A DNA stretch of 64,000 bases from Spirochaetaceae bacterium (GTDB lineage: Bacteria > Spirochaetota > Spirochaetia > Treponematales > Treponemataceae): contig JAGARR010000052.1 of assembly GCA_017622135.1 (NCBI GenBank), forward strand, positions 1 to 64,000, in the 5' to 3' direction. Both the position numbers and the translations under genes were made by a program. Below, piece by piece: positions 15,978-25,704 of the stretch. The notes under the pieces are model-generated. The model was not told the DNA's origin and made no database searches. It saw only the letters and a program-made list of their open reading frames with translations. The first letter of the stretch is position 1. Each line of letters begins with the position of its first letter.

Positions 15978-17004
15978 ATGACTCGTCTCCTTCTACTGCT
16001 AATTCTTCGAAATCCTCTGCATCAACCTGCTCCAGCTTGTTCAGAACCTGAACAGCCATCTTCTTTCCGATTACACCGGGCTGACACAAGAATTTCTTCT
16101 TATTACCTACGCTCAAGGTTATAGGATCAGTGATACGTACGTTTGAAAGCCGCACCGTATCTCCCACCCGCAGGGACAGCACGTCCCGAATGGGGAGAGA
16201 TACAGAACCAATTTCAGCCACAACGTCCATATCAACATCTGCAAGTTTTTCCTTCAAAACACCCAAATACTGAGTGGTGGAGCTCCGCCGCACAGAGGAG
16301 AACCAGAACTGGGATGACAACTTGGAGATGATAGGCTCGATGGTAATGTAAGGAATACAGAAGTTCATCATTCCTTCCTCATCACCGATTTTTGTCTCCA
16401 AGGTCACCAGAACAACCATTTCTGAAGGGGCAACAATCTGGGCAAACTGGGGATTTGTCTCAATCTGACCCATCCGAGGCCTCAAGTCAATCACCTGGGT
16501 CCATGCCTCGCGCATATTCGCCAGGATACGGACGATGATTCCCTCCATTACGGACTGCTCGATATCCGTAAGGTCACGCTGCACCTTTGCTCCCTGACCA
16601 GTTCCACCAAAAAGACGGTCTATCATAGAGAAGGTGATTGCAGGGTCAATCTCCAGAATGGCATTACCCTTCAAGGGGTCCATATTGATGACCGCCAGGG
16701 TTGTTGGTGTAGGAATTGACCGTATAAATTCCTCGTAGGTAAGCTGATCTACGGAGGCCACGTGGACATGGACGATGCTCCGCAGCTGGGCCGAAAGACT
16801 TGTAGTGGTCAGACGGGCGAAGGTCTCGTGCATAATGGACACCGTACGAATCTGTTCCTTGGAGAATTTGTCGGGACGCTTGAAGTCGTAGATCTTGATC
16901 TTGCGGGTGTCATTTACCGGCTTGAAATCCTCCGACTCCGTGCTACCGGAACTGATGGCGGTGAGAAGCTGGTCAATTTCGTCCTGCGACAGAACTTCAT
17001 TCAT
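15970..17004 (-). CDS. fliM: Flagellar motor switch protein FliM
   Basis: A 344-residue C-ring protein. The N-terminal LSQDEIDQLL is the CheY-P-binding peptide. The middle CheC-like domain includes YDFKRPDKFSKEQIRT and DPAITFSMIDRLFGGTG, and the C-terminal SpoA domain includes VVAEIGSVSLPIRDVLSLRVGD. Normal length. It sits between fliL and fliY in the motor operon and its end overlaps fliY. Confidence 0.96.
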   Translation of the reverse strand: MNEVLSQDEIDQLLTAISSGSTESEDFKPVNDTRKIKIYDFKRPDKFSKEQIRTVSIMHETFARLTTTSLSAQLRSIVHVHVASVDQLTYEEFIRSIPTPTTLAVINMDPLKGNAILEIDPAITFSMIDRLFGGTGQGAKVQRDLTDIEQSVMEGIIVRILANMREAWTQVIDLRPRMGQIETNPQFAQIVAPSEMVVLVTLETKIGDEEGMMNFCIPYITIEPIISKLSSQFWFSSVRRSSTTQYLGVLKEKLADVDMDVVAEIGSVSLPIRDVLSLRVGDTVRLSNVRITDPITLSVGNKKKFLCQPGVIGKKMAVQVLNKLEQVDAEDFEELAVEGDESYE

Positions 17005-17024
17005 ATAAAACCCCTAGATGGTTA

Positions 17025-17573
17025 CTACTGCTCGATTATCTGCAAGCTCAAGAAACGCACGTCACGAATCTTTGAGGAGCTCAGGATGTCGTCATTGATG
17101 GCATTACGAATCTCAATGCGACGCTTCTCCTCATTGCGAGGCCGCAGTTCCTCCACAGACCGCTCTGTGAAGTAACGGCGCAGATAATCCTTGATCTCAA
17201 TTTGGCGCTGGGTAATCTCAGTTGATGCGGCCTTGTCAGCCTGCTTGTAGCCGAGAACAACCTCCACAATCACGCTGGCGGGCAACTCGTCGCTGGTCTT
17301 GGTGCTGACCTGCCCCAAGGAGGTGTACCAGTCCAAGACTTCCCGCTTGCCCACGTATTCCTGGGATACGGGAATTACCGCCTGCTGGGAGGTATTACCA
17401 CCCACAAACTTCATGGTGATCACCACTACCGTTACGATGAGAATGATTGCACCTAAAACGATTGCAACCCACTTCAGCAAGGTAGGAAGCAGACCGCCGA
17501 TACCCTTTGATTTCTTCTCAGATCCACCGGCTTCTTCAGTTTCAAAGTCATTTCCCAAATCGTCATTAGCCAT
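17025..17573 (-). CDS. fliL: Flagellar basal body-associated protein FliL
   Basis: A 182-residue single-pass membrane protein near the stator. The cytoplasmic N terminus is acidic, one transmembrane helix spans about 33-55 (KWVAIVLGAIILIVTVVVI), and the periplasmic part ends with the conserved EEKRRIEIRNAIND and LQIIEQ. In spirochaetes FliL affects stator assembly and periplasmic flagellar orientation. Located between motB and fliM. Confidence 0.92.
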   Translation of the reverse strand: MANDDLGNDFETEEAGGSEKKSKGIGGLLPTLLKWVAIVLGAIILIVTVVVITMKFVGGNTSQQAVIPVSQEYVGKREVLDWYTSLGQVSTKTSDELPASVIVEVVLGYKQADKAASTEITQRQIEIKDYLRRYFTERSVEELRPRNEEKRRIEIRNAINDDILSSSKIRDVRFLSLQIIEQ

Positions 17574-17612
17574 AAATCATTCCTCCAATTTTATAGTTTG
17601 CTATAAGTTCCA

Positions 17613-18326
17613 TTAAAAATGTCCATCGTCCAGAATAATGATATCCACACGACGGTTATATGCCCTGCCCTCGGCAGTGTCATTTGCCATCTTGCCCCTA
17701 GTATCCGCATAGCCTGCCACGGAAAACTGCTCCTCATTCACACCAAAGTCCGACAGATAGTGCAGCACGTTGGTGGCTCGGGCGGTGGACAGCTCCCAGT
17801 TGCTGGGGAATTCTCCTCCAGACACGGGGGTATTGTCCGTATGCCCCTCTATCCTAAAGCGACGGTCTTTCAAATCTGCGCCGGACAGAAACTGTGCCAG
17901 CCGCAACAAAGTTTCCCGTGTCTCATCAATCCGCAGCTCGGCACTGCCCTGGGCGAAGAAGGAATCCCCCGCCAGGGTAATCACAAGACCACGCTCATCG
18001 CTGGTGAGGGTAATCTTGTTGGACTTTACATCCGGCGCAAAGAGGCTCACCGCCCGCTTTACCGCCAAGCCCAAGGACTTTCCCTTCTCTATTGAAGGCA
18101 AACTATTGATGGTGTTTCCCAAGTCTGCCAAACGCCCTGCTGCCAGAGACTGCCCGCCCCCGGAATCACCATGAATGGATGCAGTGAGCTCTGCCATCTG
18201 CACAACGTCCACCTCGGAAGGATTGTACAACATGACGAAGAAACAGAGCATCAAGGTAATCATGTCTCCATAGCTGTTGAGCCATGCCGATGAGGCTTTC
18301 GATGCCTCCCGCTTCTTTTTTGCCAT
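17613..18326 (-). CDS. motB: Flagellar motor stator protein MotB
   Basis: A 237-residue stator subunit. The transmembrane helix holds the proton/ion-carrying Asp21 in [17 protein letters not shown]. After a plug/linker region the OmpA-like peptidoglycan-binding domain appears (about 130-235) with [20 protein letters not shown] and NRRVDIIIL. The start is 10 bases after the motA stop, so the two stator genes are coupled. Confidence 0.96.
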   Translation of the reverse strand: MAKKKREASKASSAWLNSYGDMITLMLCFFVMLYNPSEVDVVQMAELTASIHGDSGGGQSLAAGRLADLGNTINSLPSIEKGKSLGLAVKRAVSLFAPDVKSNKITLTSDERGLVITLAGDSFFAQGSAELRIDETRETLLRLAQFLSGADLKDRRFRIEGHTDNTPVSGGEFPSNWELSTARATNVLHYLSDFGVNEEQFSVAGYADTRGKMANDTAEGRAYNRRVDIIILDDGHF

Positions 18327-18336
18327 ACGCCCTCCG

Positions 18337-19119
18337 TCAATCCTTCAGAACGTCAGCCTCAATGGCCTTTCTGGAAACAGGATCAAGATAGGTCAAAAGC
18401 TTCATGGCAAGGATACGAGGGTTGTCTCCCGCCTGGATTGACAATACACCTTCAATAATCATTTCCTTTGTACGCATCTCATCGTTGTTCTGACCAGTCA
18501 GTTTGGTGGCCATGGGTCCCAGAATCCAGTTGGCCAGCAAACAACCATACAGGGTGGTGATAAGGGCAACGGCCATGTTTGGTCCCAGGGAGGACTTGTC
18601 CTCCAGGTTACGCAACATACCTACCAGTCCAAGAACGGTACCGATCATACCAAATCCCGGGGCGTAACCAGCCCACTGGTTTACAATACCGATGAAGTTC
18701 ATGTGGCGGGCCTCAATCTGGCTCATCTCGCTTTCCATGATTCCCCGGATGACAGCACCGTCGGTGCCGTCAACCACAAGGCGCAGGCCGGTCTTCATGA
18801 ACTCGTCGTCCAAATCCTCAAGCCCCTCTTCTAGAGCCAGGATACCCTCGCGGCGGGCCTTTTCAGACAGTGCAACCATGTTTTGAACCAGCATTTTTTC
18901 CCCAAAATCAGGGATTTTGAAGGTCTTTCCCATAACCTTGAGGGTGTTAATAACATCCTTTAGGGGGGCAACAATGAGCAAGGCACAGAACGAACCACCA
19001 ACAGTCATGAATACGGAGGGAATATCGATGATTCCCATCATGGTTCCACCAGAAGTGATAACTGACATGACAATACAGGCAACACCACCAACCAAACCGA
19101 TTATTGTCGCTATATCCAT
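18337..19119 (-). CDS. motA: Flagellar motor stator protein MotA
   Basis: A 260-residue four-helix stator protein. The two first helices lie near residues 2-50, the cytoplasmic loop contains [18 protein letters not shown], and the last two helices contain [16 protein letters not shown] and [16 protein letters not shown] with the conserved prolines. The ATG at 19119, seven bases after GAGGAG, is preferred to the TTG one codon upstream. Confidence 0.96.
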   Translation of the reverse strand: MDIATIIGLVGGVACIVMSVITSGGTMMGIIDIPSVFMTVGGSFCALLIVAPLKDVINTLKVMGKTFKIPDFGEKMLVQNMVALSEKARREGILALEEGLEDLDDEFMKTGLRLVVDGTDGAVIRGIMESEMSQIEARHMNFIGIVNQWAGYAPGFGMIGTVLGLVGMLRNLEDKSSLGPNMAVALITTLYGCLLANWILGPMATKLTGQNNDEMRTKEMIIEGVLSIQAGDNPRILAMKLLTYLDPVSRKAIEADVLKD

Positions 19120-19140
19120 CAAAAACTCCTCTTCTCCGCC

Positions 19141-19338
19141 TTACTCTTCGTTCTTGAAGGCCCCAATCTGGCGGCGGTACGCTATGATTCTAGTTATAAT
19201 GTCCTCGGGGGAATCCTTCACCACCACACGCTTTCCAGAAAGCATACACAGGGTAACGTCGGGGTTGCATTCGATGGACTCAATCTGATGGGGATTTATC
19301 CAGTACTTTTTTCCGTCAAGCCGCATAACTTCAATCAT
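19141..19338 (-). CDS. flbD: Flagellar FlbD family protein (SwrD-like)
   Basis: A 65-residue FlbD-family protein, called SwrD in Bacillus where it raises motor power. The family pattern is visible: MIEVMRLDGKKYWINPHQIE, CNPDVTLCMLSGKRVVVK, then DSPEDIITRIIAYRRQIG. It is the first gene after the flgE terminator, so it probably leads the motor operon from its own promoter, and is followed by motA after 21 bases. Confidence 0.92.
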   Translation of the reverse strand: MIEVMRLDGKKYWINPHQIESIECNPDVTLCMLSGKRVVVKDSPEDIITRIIAYRRQIGAFKNEE

Positions 19339-19395
19339 AAACTGATTTTAGGGCAGCCAAAACAGGCTCCCCCCGTAATCCTCCCAAAGCATTCT

Positions 19396-19425
19396 ATTAT
19401 AATATCGGTTATTTGTGAATATAAA
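19396..19425 (-). promoter_or_regulatory. Promoter of the flbD-motAB-fliLMYOP operon
   Basis: On the minus strand TTTATA (19420-19425), 18 bases and a perfect TATAAT (19396-19401), giving a leader of about 50 bases before flbD. The flanking 19339-19617 stretch has no gene; it holds this promoter, an AT-rich segment and the flgE terminator. Confidence 0.6.
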
Positions 19426-19527
19426 TGAGAAAAAAAAGCGGCAATATAAAACTTTTTGCATGAAAAACAAGTTTTTATCATCAATGTTACAATTTCTTAC
19501 AATTTTTCATTCAAAAATCATGAAAAC

Positions 19528-19572
19528 AAAAAAAACACCAGCCAAGAACCGCAAGCCGATTCAAGACTGGTG
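19528..19572 (-). terminator. Possible terminator after flgE
   Basis: On the minus strand CACCAG (complement of 19567-19572) pairs with CTGGTG (complement of 19536-19541), with a large 25-base loop, followed by eight T (19528-19535). It lies 46 bases beyond the flgE stop and separates flgE from flbD. Confidence 0.6.
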
Positions 19573-19617
19573 CCTATTACCAAGCCATGTCCCACCCACA
19601 TGGCCCTACGTACTCAT

Positions 19618-21009
19618 TTAGCGCTTCAGATTCATCACTGTATCCAGCAATGTATCAGCGGTCTGGATTGTCTTGGAGCTGGCCTGGAAGCCACGCTGGG
19701 TGACAATCATGTCGGTGAACTGCTCTGTCAGGTCAACGTTGGACATTTCCAAGGATCCGGCCAGCAGGGAGCCCTTGCCAGCGATACCGGAAGTGCCGAT
19801 GTTTGCCATGCCAGAGTTGTTGGACTCCACGTAGGTGTTCTCGCCGGCCTTCTCCAAACCACCCTGGTTGGTGAAGGAGGCAAGGGCCAGCTGACCGATG
19901 ATGCGGTTGGTGCCATTGGAGTAGACACCGGTGATGGTACCAGTGGAATCAATCTTGAAGTTGTCCAGATAGCCCATGGTGTAGCCATCCTGATAGAAGG
20001 CCTTGGTGGAGCTCTGGGAAGCACTCTGGGTGATGGTGTTCTTCTGGCTGCCGATGGTTCCAAGGTTGATGTTCAATGTCTGTCGATAGGGGTTGCCAGC
20101 ATCATCCGGGTTTGCCTCAGGCACGTTGAATGAAGCCTGGATAACAACCTCCCCCTCCGGGTTGGTAATATTTCCAGCTGAGTCTGTTACGGACAACAGG
20201 GTTCCGTTGTTGTCGAAGTTCACCAGGAAGGTGTTTTCAGTGCCGTCTGTGGTACCAAGTCCAACACGGGTTTCTGTAGGAACCTCGCCATCGGGATTGA
20301 CAGTGACGGTTGCCTGCCACTGGTTGGGGTTCCCTACCACACGGGTAAAGGAAACGGACAGCATATGCTGATTTCCAAAGCTGTCGTAAATCTTCTGCTC
20401 TGTGGCCCAGGTTCCCTTGGCAATGTCCGCCTCGCTGGCTCCGTCCAGGATTTCCGGCGTGTTTTTGTTCAGGTTGCAAGCAAAGTCAACATTCTGGGTG
20501 GCCTTGGCAGGATCCTTTGTTCCCACAGGAATGATAATGTCTTCTGTGGAACCAGCCGTGTTCAGCACCATCTCGCCATTCAGCTCCTCTGCCATCCAGC
20601 CCTGGACCCGCATTCCGTTGGCAGGATTCACCAAGGTTCCCTCGCTGTCCAGACCGAAGGCACCGGCACGGGTATAGAAGGACTCCTCGCCGTTCTTCAG
20701 GATGAAGAAACCGTTGCCCTGGATGGCCACGTCAGTGGAAACACCGGTGGACTGGAGATTTCCCTGGGTGAAGATAGTGTCGATGCTGGCGGTCATCACG
20801 CCGAGACCGACTTCCTTGGGATTTACACCACCAACCTCTGTAGTGGGGCGGGCAGCTCCAGAAAGCTGCTGGGAAATCATGTCCTGAAAGTTCACGCGTC
20901 CCCGCTTGAATCCCGTTGTATTTACGTTGGCTACGTTGTTGCCGATTACATCCAGACGTGTCTGGTGATTCTGCATACCGGATACACCGGAATAAAGTGA
21001 TCTCATCAT
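19618..21009 (-). CDS. flgE: Flagellar hook protein FlgE
   Basis: A 463-residue hook protein. The N-terminal rod-family motif is [31 protein letters not shown] split over residues 2-32, and the C-terminal helix contains [20 protein letters not shown] and [14 protein letters not shown]. Counted from the first Met, Lys165, Cys178 and Asn179 are present (GTKDPAK and FACNL), which are the residues reported to form the lysinoalanine inter-subunit cross-link in Treponema denticola FlgE. The gene follows flgD by 12 bases. Confidence 0.96.
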   Translation of the reverse strand: MMRSLYSGVSGMQNHQTRLDVIGNNVANVNTTGFKRGRVNFQDMISQQLSGAARPTTEVGGVNPKEVGLGVMTASIDTIFTQGNLQSTGVSTDVAIQGNGFFILKNGEESFYTRAGAFGLDSEGTLVNPANGMRVQGWMAEELNGEMVLNTAGSTEDIIIPVGTKDPAKATQNVDFACNLNKNTPEILDGASEADIAKGTWATEQKIYDSFGNQHMLSVSFTRVVGNPNQWQATVTVNPDGEVPTETRVGLGTTDGTENTFLVNFDNNGTLLSVTDSAGNITNPEGEVVIQASFNVPEANPDDAGNPYRQTLNINLGTIGSQKNTITQSASQSSTKAFYQDGYTMGYLDNFKIDSTGTITGVYSNGTNRIIGQLALASFTNQGGLEKAGENTYVESNNSGMANIGTSGIAGKGSLLAGSLEMSNVDLTEQFTDMIVTQRGFQASSKTIQTADTLLDTVMNLKR

Positions 21010-21021
21010 AAAGCTACCCTC

Positions 21022-21462
21022 TTAGTTGCCGTATACGGCGTTAATCTCGTCCATTGAATACAACATGCCGTTCACCTTGATCTGGGGATTTGTGCCCCGG
21101 GTAACGGCCTCCACTACTCCGCTGATGGAGGACTCTCCTGAGGACACCTCCACGCTCTTGCCCAAGAGACTGACCGCCTCCCCGGAATTCAGCATATTGG
21201 CCAACTTGGTGAACTCGGTGCTCATGTTGGTCATCTGCTCCAAGGAGGAGAACTGTGCCATCTGGGCGATGAACTCAGTATTTTCCATAGGGCTGGTGGG
21301 GTCCTGATTCTGCAGCTGGGTAATCAACAGCTTCAGGAAGTCGTCCTTGCCCAGCTCCTGGCTTGCCTGGCGACCGTTGGTTGCCAGACTCTTGTTGAAG
21401 GTGTCAACGGCCAGCGTTGTCTGTGTCTTTTCCGCCGCACTCATCATTGTATTTATTTCCAT
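21022..21462 (-). CDS. flgD: Flagellar hook capping protein FlgD
   Basis: A 146-residue hook scaffold protein. The family core LGKDDFLKLLITQLQNQDP, then MENTEFIAQMAQFSSLEQM, is clear at about 37-75, followed by the short C-terminal beta domain (LLGKSVEV, VNGMLYSMDEINAV). The short form, without the long Ig-like insert of enterobacteria, is usual in spirochaetes. It lies between fliK and flgE, 32 bases after fliK. Confidence 0.94.
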   Translation of the reverse strand: MEINTMMSAAEKTQTTLAVDTFNKSLATNGRQASQELGKDDFLKLLITQLQNQDPTSPMENTEFIAQMAQFSSLEQMTNMSTEFTKLANMLNSGEAVSLLGKSVEVSSGESSISGVVEAVTRGTNPQIKVNGMLYSMDEINAVYGN

Positions 21463-21494
21463 ATAATCCAGCTCCTATACTTTTACTAAAACTG

Positions 21495-22883
21495 CTATGC
21501 CATTATATTAACGGCAACTTGCGATGAATCTGAATACATTTTTTGAAGGATTTCCCCCTCAACATCTGTATCCAGCTGATCCTCCGCCAGCATTTCTCCA
21601 TACAGTGTATTCGCAAAGGCCACCGCCTGCTGCTGCTGACCTTGTCTTCCCTGCTGCTGCTGTCCGTCGCCGGCCCAGGAAAGGTCAAAGGAGCCTGTGT
21701 CGAATCCACTGTCGGCAAAGGCCTGCTTCAGCGAGGAGATGGAGTCCTTGAAGGCCTGGAAGGCTTCCTCGGAGGCCACCTGAATCTGGGCGGAAACCGC
21801 CTTGTCGTTCAACTCCAGACTGATCTTCACATTGCCCAGGGACTCAGGATGGAGCACCAGGTTGATGGTACCCACGTTGCCGTCCCTCAGAATGATGGAA
21901 CCAGTGCGGACAAATTCCGTGGCATTGTTCTGCAGCTGGTTGGAGAGCATGGCACCAAAGCTGGCCTCCCTGCCACCAGCTGCCACCGGAACAGCCTTTT
22001 CGCCGCCGCTACCGCCAGTAGACAGCTGCATGGTGATGTCCGCAGTGCCGTCTCCGTGGGTAACGGTGGTGACAAAGTTGCCGTCTCTAAGGGAAGCCTC
22101 GGTGACCCCGTTCTCGGCGGTGGTGCGCAGATCCTGCACCTGTATCTTCTGGTCCAGGGAGGTTCCGGTCTCCAGACGAACTCCCTTCAGGTCAGACTGC
22201 ATCTCCGCAACAGCACCCTCTGCCAGAGAAACATCAGCCACAGAAGCCGTATCCTGGCCGCCAGCCTGCAAAATCTGGGCGATGGTATAGTCGGCATCCT
22301 CCGGGGAAAGCTTCTTTGTCTTCTTTTCGGTGGCGTCCAGCTGACTCAGCTGAACCTTGGCGGCCTCCTCCAGAGACTCAGCCTGAACCAAGGCACCCTC
22401 CTGTCCAAGGACCAAGGACTCTGGGTCTGGCTCCAGGAGAGGATCCATCGCCACAGCCTCATCCTCCAGCACCAATGCATCAAGGGACTCGCCCTCTAGC
22501 TCTTGGGCGGCCAGCTGCACGGCCACCTCTCCATCGGCCTCAATTTCTGGCAGGAGAACATGCTCCTCCACTGTTACGGTGAGATTAAGCCTCTTTGTTT
22601 CTGTTGGAGCCTTGGACTCATCCTGCTGCTGGGCGCTGGCCGCTGCCAGGCTCTCTGTCTTGGCGGGAGCCTGCTCCTGGGCAGGTTCCTCTGCCTTCCG
22701 GGCAACCTGAGTCTGGGCAGATTCCTCTGCCTTCGGTACCTCGGACTTTTCTATGCGTGCCCTTTCCAAGGCCCGCTCAAAGGATGAGGGCTCGCCTGAC
22801 TTCTGGTCCACCCGCTGGGAATTGCCGGAATTCTGAATCGGCTCCCGTGGGCCCAGTTCCAAGGTCATGTTCGGTGCCAACAT
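21495..22883 (-). CDS. fliK: Flagellar hook-length control protein FliK
   Basis: A 462-residue secreted ruler protein. The first ~330 residues are low-complexity, rich in Ala, Glu, Gln and Ser, as expected for an unfolded ruler. The C-terminal Flg_hook domain is recognisable: GTINLVLHPESLGNVKISLEL, VASEEAFQAFKDSISSLKQAF and DSGFDTGSFDL, then a Gln-rich tail. GGAGGT touches the first ATG (22889) but is seven bases from the ATG at 22883, which is therefore chosen. First gene of the fliK-flgD-flgE operon. Confidence 0.9.
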   Translation of the reverse strand: MLAPNMTLELGPREPIQNSGNSQRVDQKSGEPSSFERALERARIEKSEVPKAEESAQTQVARKAEEPAQEQAPAKTESLAAASAQQQDESKAPTETKRLNLTVTVEEHVLLPEIEADGEVAVQLAAQELEGESLDALVLEDEAVAMDPLLEPDPESLVLGQEGALVQAESLEEAAKVQLSQLDATEKKTKKLSPEDADYTIAQILQAGGQDTASVADVSLAEGAVAEMQSDLKGVRLETGTSLDQKIQVQDLRTTAENGVTEASLRDGNFVTTVTHGDGTADITMQLSTGGSGGEKAVPVAAGGREASFGAMLSNQLQNNATEFVRTGSIILRDGNVGTINLVLHPESLGNVKISLELNDKAVSAQIQVASEEAFQAFKDSISSLKQAFADSGFDTGSFDLSWAGDGQQQQGRQGQQQQAVAFANTLYGEMLAEDQLDTDVEGEILQKMYSDSSQVAVNIMA

Positions 22884-22957
22884 TGGCATACCTCCAAAAT
22901 CATCAGCCTGAGCAGCGAAGCCCAGGCATGTCCTCTACAAAAGGACACTCACTAGAA

Positions 22958-22985
22958 ATATCGACTTTTCCAGAATGGATGTTTA
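22958..22985 (-). promoter_or_regulatory. Sigma-28-like promoter upstream of fliK
   Basis: On the minus strand TAAA (22982-22985), 16 bases, then GTCGATAT (22958-22965), close to the flagellar sigma-28 pattern TAAA-N15-GCCGATAA. Spacing is one base long, so confidence is limited. It lies about 70 bases upstream of fliK. Confidence 0.4.
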
Positions 22986-23041
22986 CTTTTTTTTGCAGTT
23001 TGTCTCCCGCCTCCCCGTCTGTCACCCGCAAATCCAACATC

Positions 23042-23070
23042 TTGACAAAACCCACGGTCTTTTCTATCTT
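23042..23070 (+). promoter_or_regulatory. Promoter of the PBP gene, leaderless type
   Basis: Perfect TTGACA (23042-23047), a 17-base spacer and TATCTT (23065-23070), with the PBP ATG only six bases later. No Shine-Dalgarno sequence is present before the ATG. Confidence 0.6.
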
Positions 23071-23076
23071 ACTACA

Positions 23077-25650
23077 ATGGTAAAAATAAAAAAGCGGACG
23101 CTATTTCTTGTGTCTGTCATGTTTATTTGTTCTCTATTCTTTGGCACGCTGCTGGGCTTCCTGCTGGCAGAGACCACCAACACCATCAACACCGAAAATT
23201 TCACGGAATTCACCACAGCCCTCCCTACCCGTCTTCTGGATATAAATGGAGAGCTGATAACCCAGTTCGCCTCCGACGAGAACCGGGAAATTATCAGCCT
23301 CGTCCAGCTTCCCCAACACATGCTGGACGCCCTCATCACCCGTGAGGACCGGGTCTTCTACGAGCACAACGGATTCCGCCTCAAGGCCATTCTCCGGGCT
23401 GTGGTGGGCGTTGTCACCGGCAAGTCCCTGGGAGGAGGAAGCACCCTCACCCAGCAGATTGCGGGAACCTTGTACTGCGACAGAACGGAGAAGTCCCTCA
23501 CCCGCAAGCTGAAGGAATTGTGGTGGGCCATCCAGATGGAGCGCCGTTGGTCCAAGGACGAGATTCTGGAGCTCTACCTCAACAAGATTTACTTTGGTGG
23601 TGGAACCTACGGGGTGAACGCTGCCTCCAAATACTACTTTGGCCATGACGCCACCCAAATTACACCGGCAGAGGCAGCAATCCTGGTGGTGCAGCTGTCC
23701 AACCCCGCCTACTACAATCCCTTCGACTACCCCAACCGGGCCATGGCACGGCAGCAGAACGTGCTGGAGGAGATGGTGAATGCCGGCTACCTCACCCCTG
23801 AGGAGGCTACCCAGTCCTACGACGACTTTTGGGTGAACTTTGACTACACCAGAATCAACTCCTCCGCCTACTACATGCGGGACGACAAGGCTCCTTGGTT
23901 CAGCGAGTATGTCCGCCGTGAGCTGACGGGAATGCTCTACGGTACCGACGACATCTACACCAGCGGCTTCACCGTGCATACCAGCCTCAACCTGAAGCAC
24001 CAGCAGGCTGCCCAAAAGACCATGGACTATTACATCGACTACGCCAACACCTCCTACCGGAATTCCAGCAACCTCAGAAGGAATTCTGCGGCGGACACCT
24101 ATATTCCCATGACGGAGCTCATGTCCCTGGTGTTCAACCTGCCCCAGCTAAAAACCTCGGAGCAGTATATCGAGAACAAGGCCCTGTCCACCTACAATTC
24201 CGAGATCAATCCCATACTGGATGTCATGTCACTGATGTTCGGCATCGAGGACATGAAGCTGGCTGTAATCAACAGGGCCAATGCCAAGCAGTCGGAGAAG
24301 AGCAGCAAGACGACGATAGAAGGCACCCTCGTCTCCCTGGAGAACAGCACTGGCTACATCACAGCCCTGGTGGGAGGAAGCGAATACAATTCCAGCAACC
24401 AGCTGATTCGTGCCATCCAAGCCAAGATTCAGCCGGGAAGCTCCTTCAAACCCCTGTACTACTCTGCCGCCCTGGATTCCGGGCAGTTCACACCCACCAC
24501 CGTCATGTCCGACACCCCGACGGTGTTCAAGAATGCGGATGGCAAGCCCTACATTCCAACGAATTACCGTGGAATCTGGGAGGGTGACGTGCAGCTGTGG
24601 TATGCCCTGTCCACCTCTATGAACGTTGTTTCTGTAAAGGTATTCGAGTCCATTGGATACAATGCCGCCATCGACCGGGCGGTGGCGCTACTGGGCATCC
24701 CTGAGGAGGAGGTTTCCAACCGGGGATTCAGCCCCTACCTCAGCCTCGCCCTGGGAACCTGCTCCGTCCGTCCCATCGAAATGGCCCGTGCCTTTGCCAT
24801 CTTTGGCAACCAGGGCAAGGAGGTGGAGCCTATAGCCGTACTTTCCGTGGAGAACAGAAACGGAAAGGTCATCCTGAATCCTGAGCGGGACCTACGGCTA
24901 GCCCAGCAGGAAAAGGGAGAGACCATCCAGGTCATCTCGCCCCAGAACGCCTTCCTGATGACCAACATCCTCCAGAACACGGTAAAGACGGGAACCCTCC
25001 GTCGTGGTTCCAATGGAGGTGCCAAGTTCAGGTACACCAACAGCGAAGGGCGTACCTACACCCTGCCTGCCGCAGGAAAGACGGGAACCACCCAGAACTG
25101 GGCCGATGCCTGGGCGGTGGGCTACACTCCCCATCTCACCACCGCCGTTTGGTTCGGATTCGATATTCCCGGCCAGTCTTTGGGAACGGAGCTGACAGGC
25201 TCAACCCTCTCAGGTGTGGCTTGGGGTGAGTTCATGTATGTCGCCAACGAAGATTATGGCTACAAGCCCTTTGCGGTGCCACAAACCGGCATGGTACAGG
25301 CGGAAGTTTGCTCCACATCGGGACAGATCAGGACAGAGGCCTGCGGCAGCCACAAGATCACCCAGTACTTTATGACAGGAACCCAGCCGGTGGAAATCTG
25401 CCAGCTGCACATCAACCGGGTCAACGTCCAGCAGGTGGGGCTCCAGCGACTGGAGCAGGAGCGCTATCATTCAGGTGCATACTATTCCGTGGAGATAGAC
25501 GACTCTCCCCTGGCGCTTGACTTGAGCTTCCTGAATGACCATGAATTCGGAATGTCTGACGAAGGTATACCGAATCAGGAGCAGGAGAGCACGCCTTCCG
25601 CTCAAGTTGAGGAAGCACCTGCTACCACCCACAACTATCTTTTAGACTGA
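23077..25650 (+). CDS. Bifunctional penicillin-binding protein (class A, PBP1-type)
   Basis: An 857-residue peptidoglycan synthase anchored by one N-terminal transmembrane helix (about 8-30). The glycosyltransferase domain shows REDRVFYEHNGF with catalytic Glu90, then GGGSTLTQQIAGTLY and RKLKELWWAIQMER. The transpeptidase domain has the three penicillin-binding motifs: SSFK with nucleophile Ser455, STSMN, and GKTGTTQNWADAW near residue 668. The C-terminal ~120 residues are an acidic extension. An in-frame upstream ATG (22975) is excluded because the promoter at 23042-23070 lies inside that extension. The ParB-N gene follows. Confidence 0.93.
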   Translation: MVKIKKRTLFLVSVMFICSLFFGTLLGFLLAETTNTINTENFTEFTTALPTRLLDINGELITQFASDENREIISLVQLPQHMLDALITREDRVFYEHNGFRLKAILRAVVGVVTGKSLGGGSTLTQQIAGTLYCDRTEKSLTRKLKELWWAIQMERRWSKDEILELYLNKIYFGGGTYGVNAASKYYFGHDATQITPAEAAILVVQLSNPAYYNPFDYPNRAMARQQNVLEEMVNAGYLTPEEATQSYDDFWVNFDYTRINSSAYYMRDDKAPWFSEYVRRELTGMLYGTDDIYTSGFTVHTSLNLKHQQAAQKTMDYYIDYANTSYRNSSNLRRNSAADTYIPMTELMSLVFNLPQLKTSEQYIENKALSTYNSEINPILDVMSLMFGIEDMKLAVINRANAKQSEKSSKTTIEGTLVSLENSTGYITALVGGSEYNSSNQLIRAIQAKIQPGSSFKPLYYSAALDSGQFTPTTVMSDTPTVFKNADGKPYIPTNYRGIWEGDVQLWYALSTSMNVVSVKVFESIGYNAAIDRAVALLGIPEEEVSNRGFSPYLSLALGTCSVRPIEMARAFAIFGNQGKEVEPIAVLSVENRNGKVILNPERDLRLAQQEKGETIQVISPQNAFLMTNILQNTVKTGTLRRGSNGGAKFRYTNSEGRTYTLPAAGKTGTTQNWADAWAVGYTPHLTTAVWFGFDIPGQSLGTELTGSTLSGVAWGEFMYVANEDYGYKPFAVPQTGMVQAEVCSTSGQIRTEACGSHKITQYFMTGTQPVEICQLHINRVNVQQVGLQRLEQERYHSGAYYSVEIDDSPLALDLSFLNDHEFGMSDEGIPNQEQESTPSAQVEEAPATTHNYLLD

Positions 25651-25704
25651 TTTCTTCCGGGACTTTAGCTAAGGTTCCGGTATCAGTTTCCGCCAGGAGG
25701 AGCT

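Noticed and set aside
21543..22499. 318-codon plus-strand frame
   Set aside because: Antisense to fliK; Leu/Gln-rich shadow with no family resemblance.
22975..23076. 34-residue N-terminal extension of the PBP
   Set aside because: Contains the TTGACA/TATCTT promoter and would bury the transmembrane anchor behind an unrelated segment.
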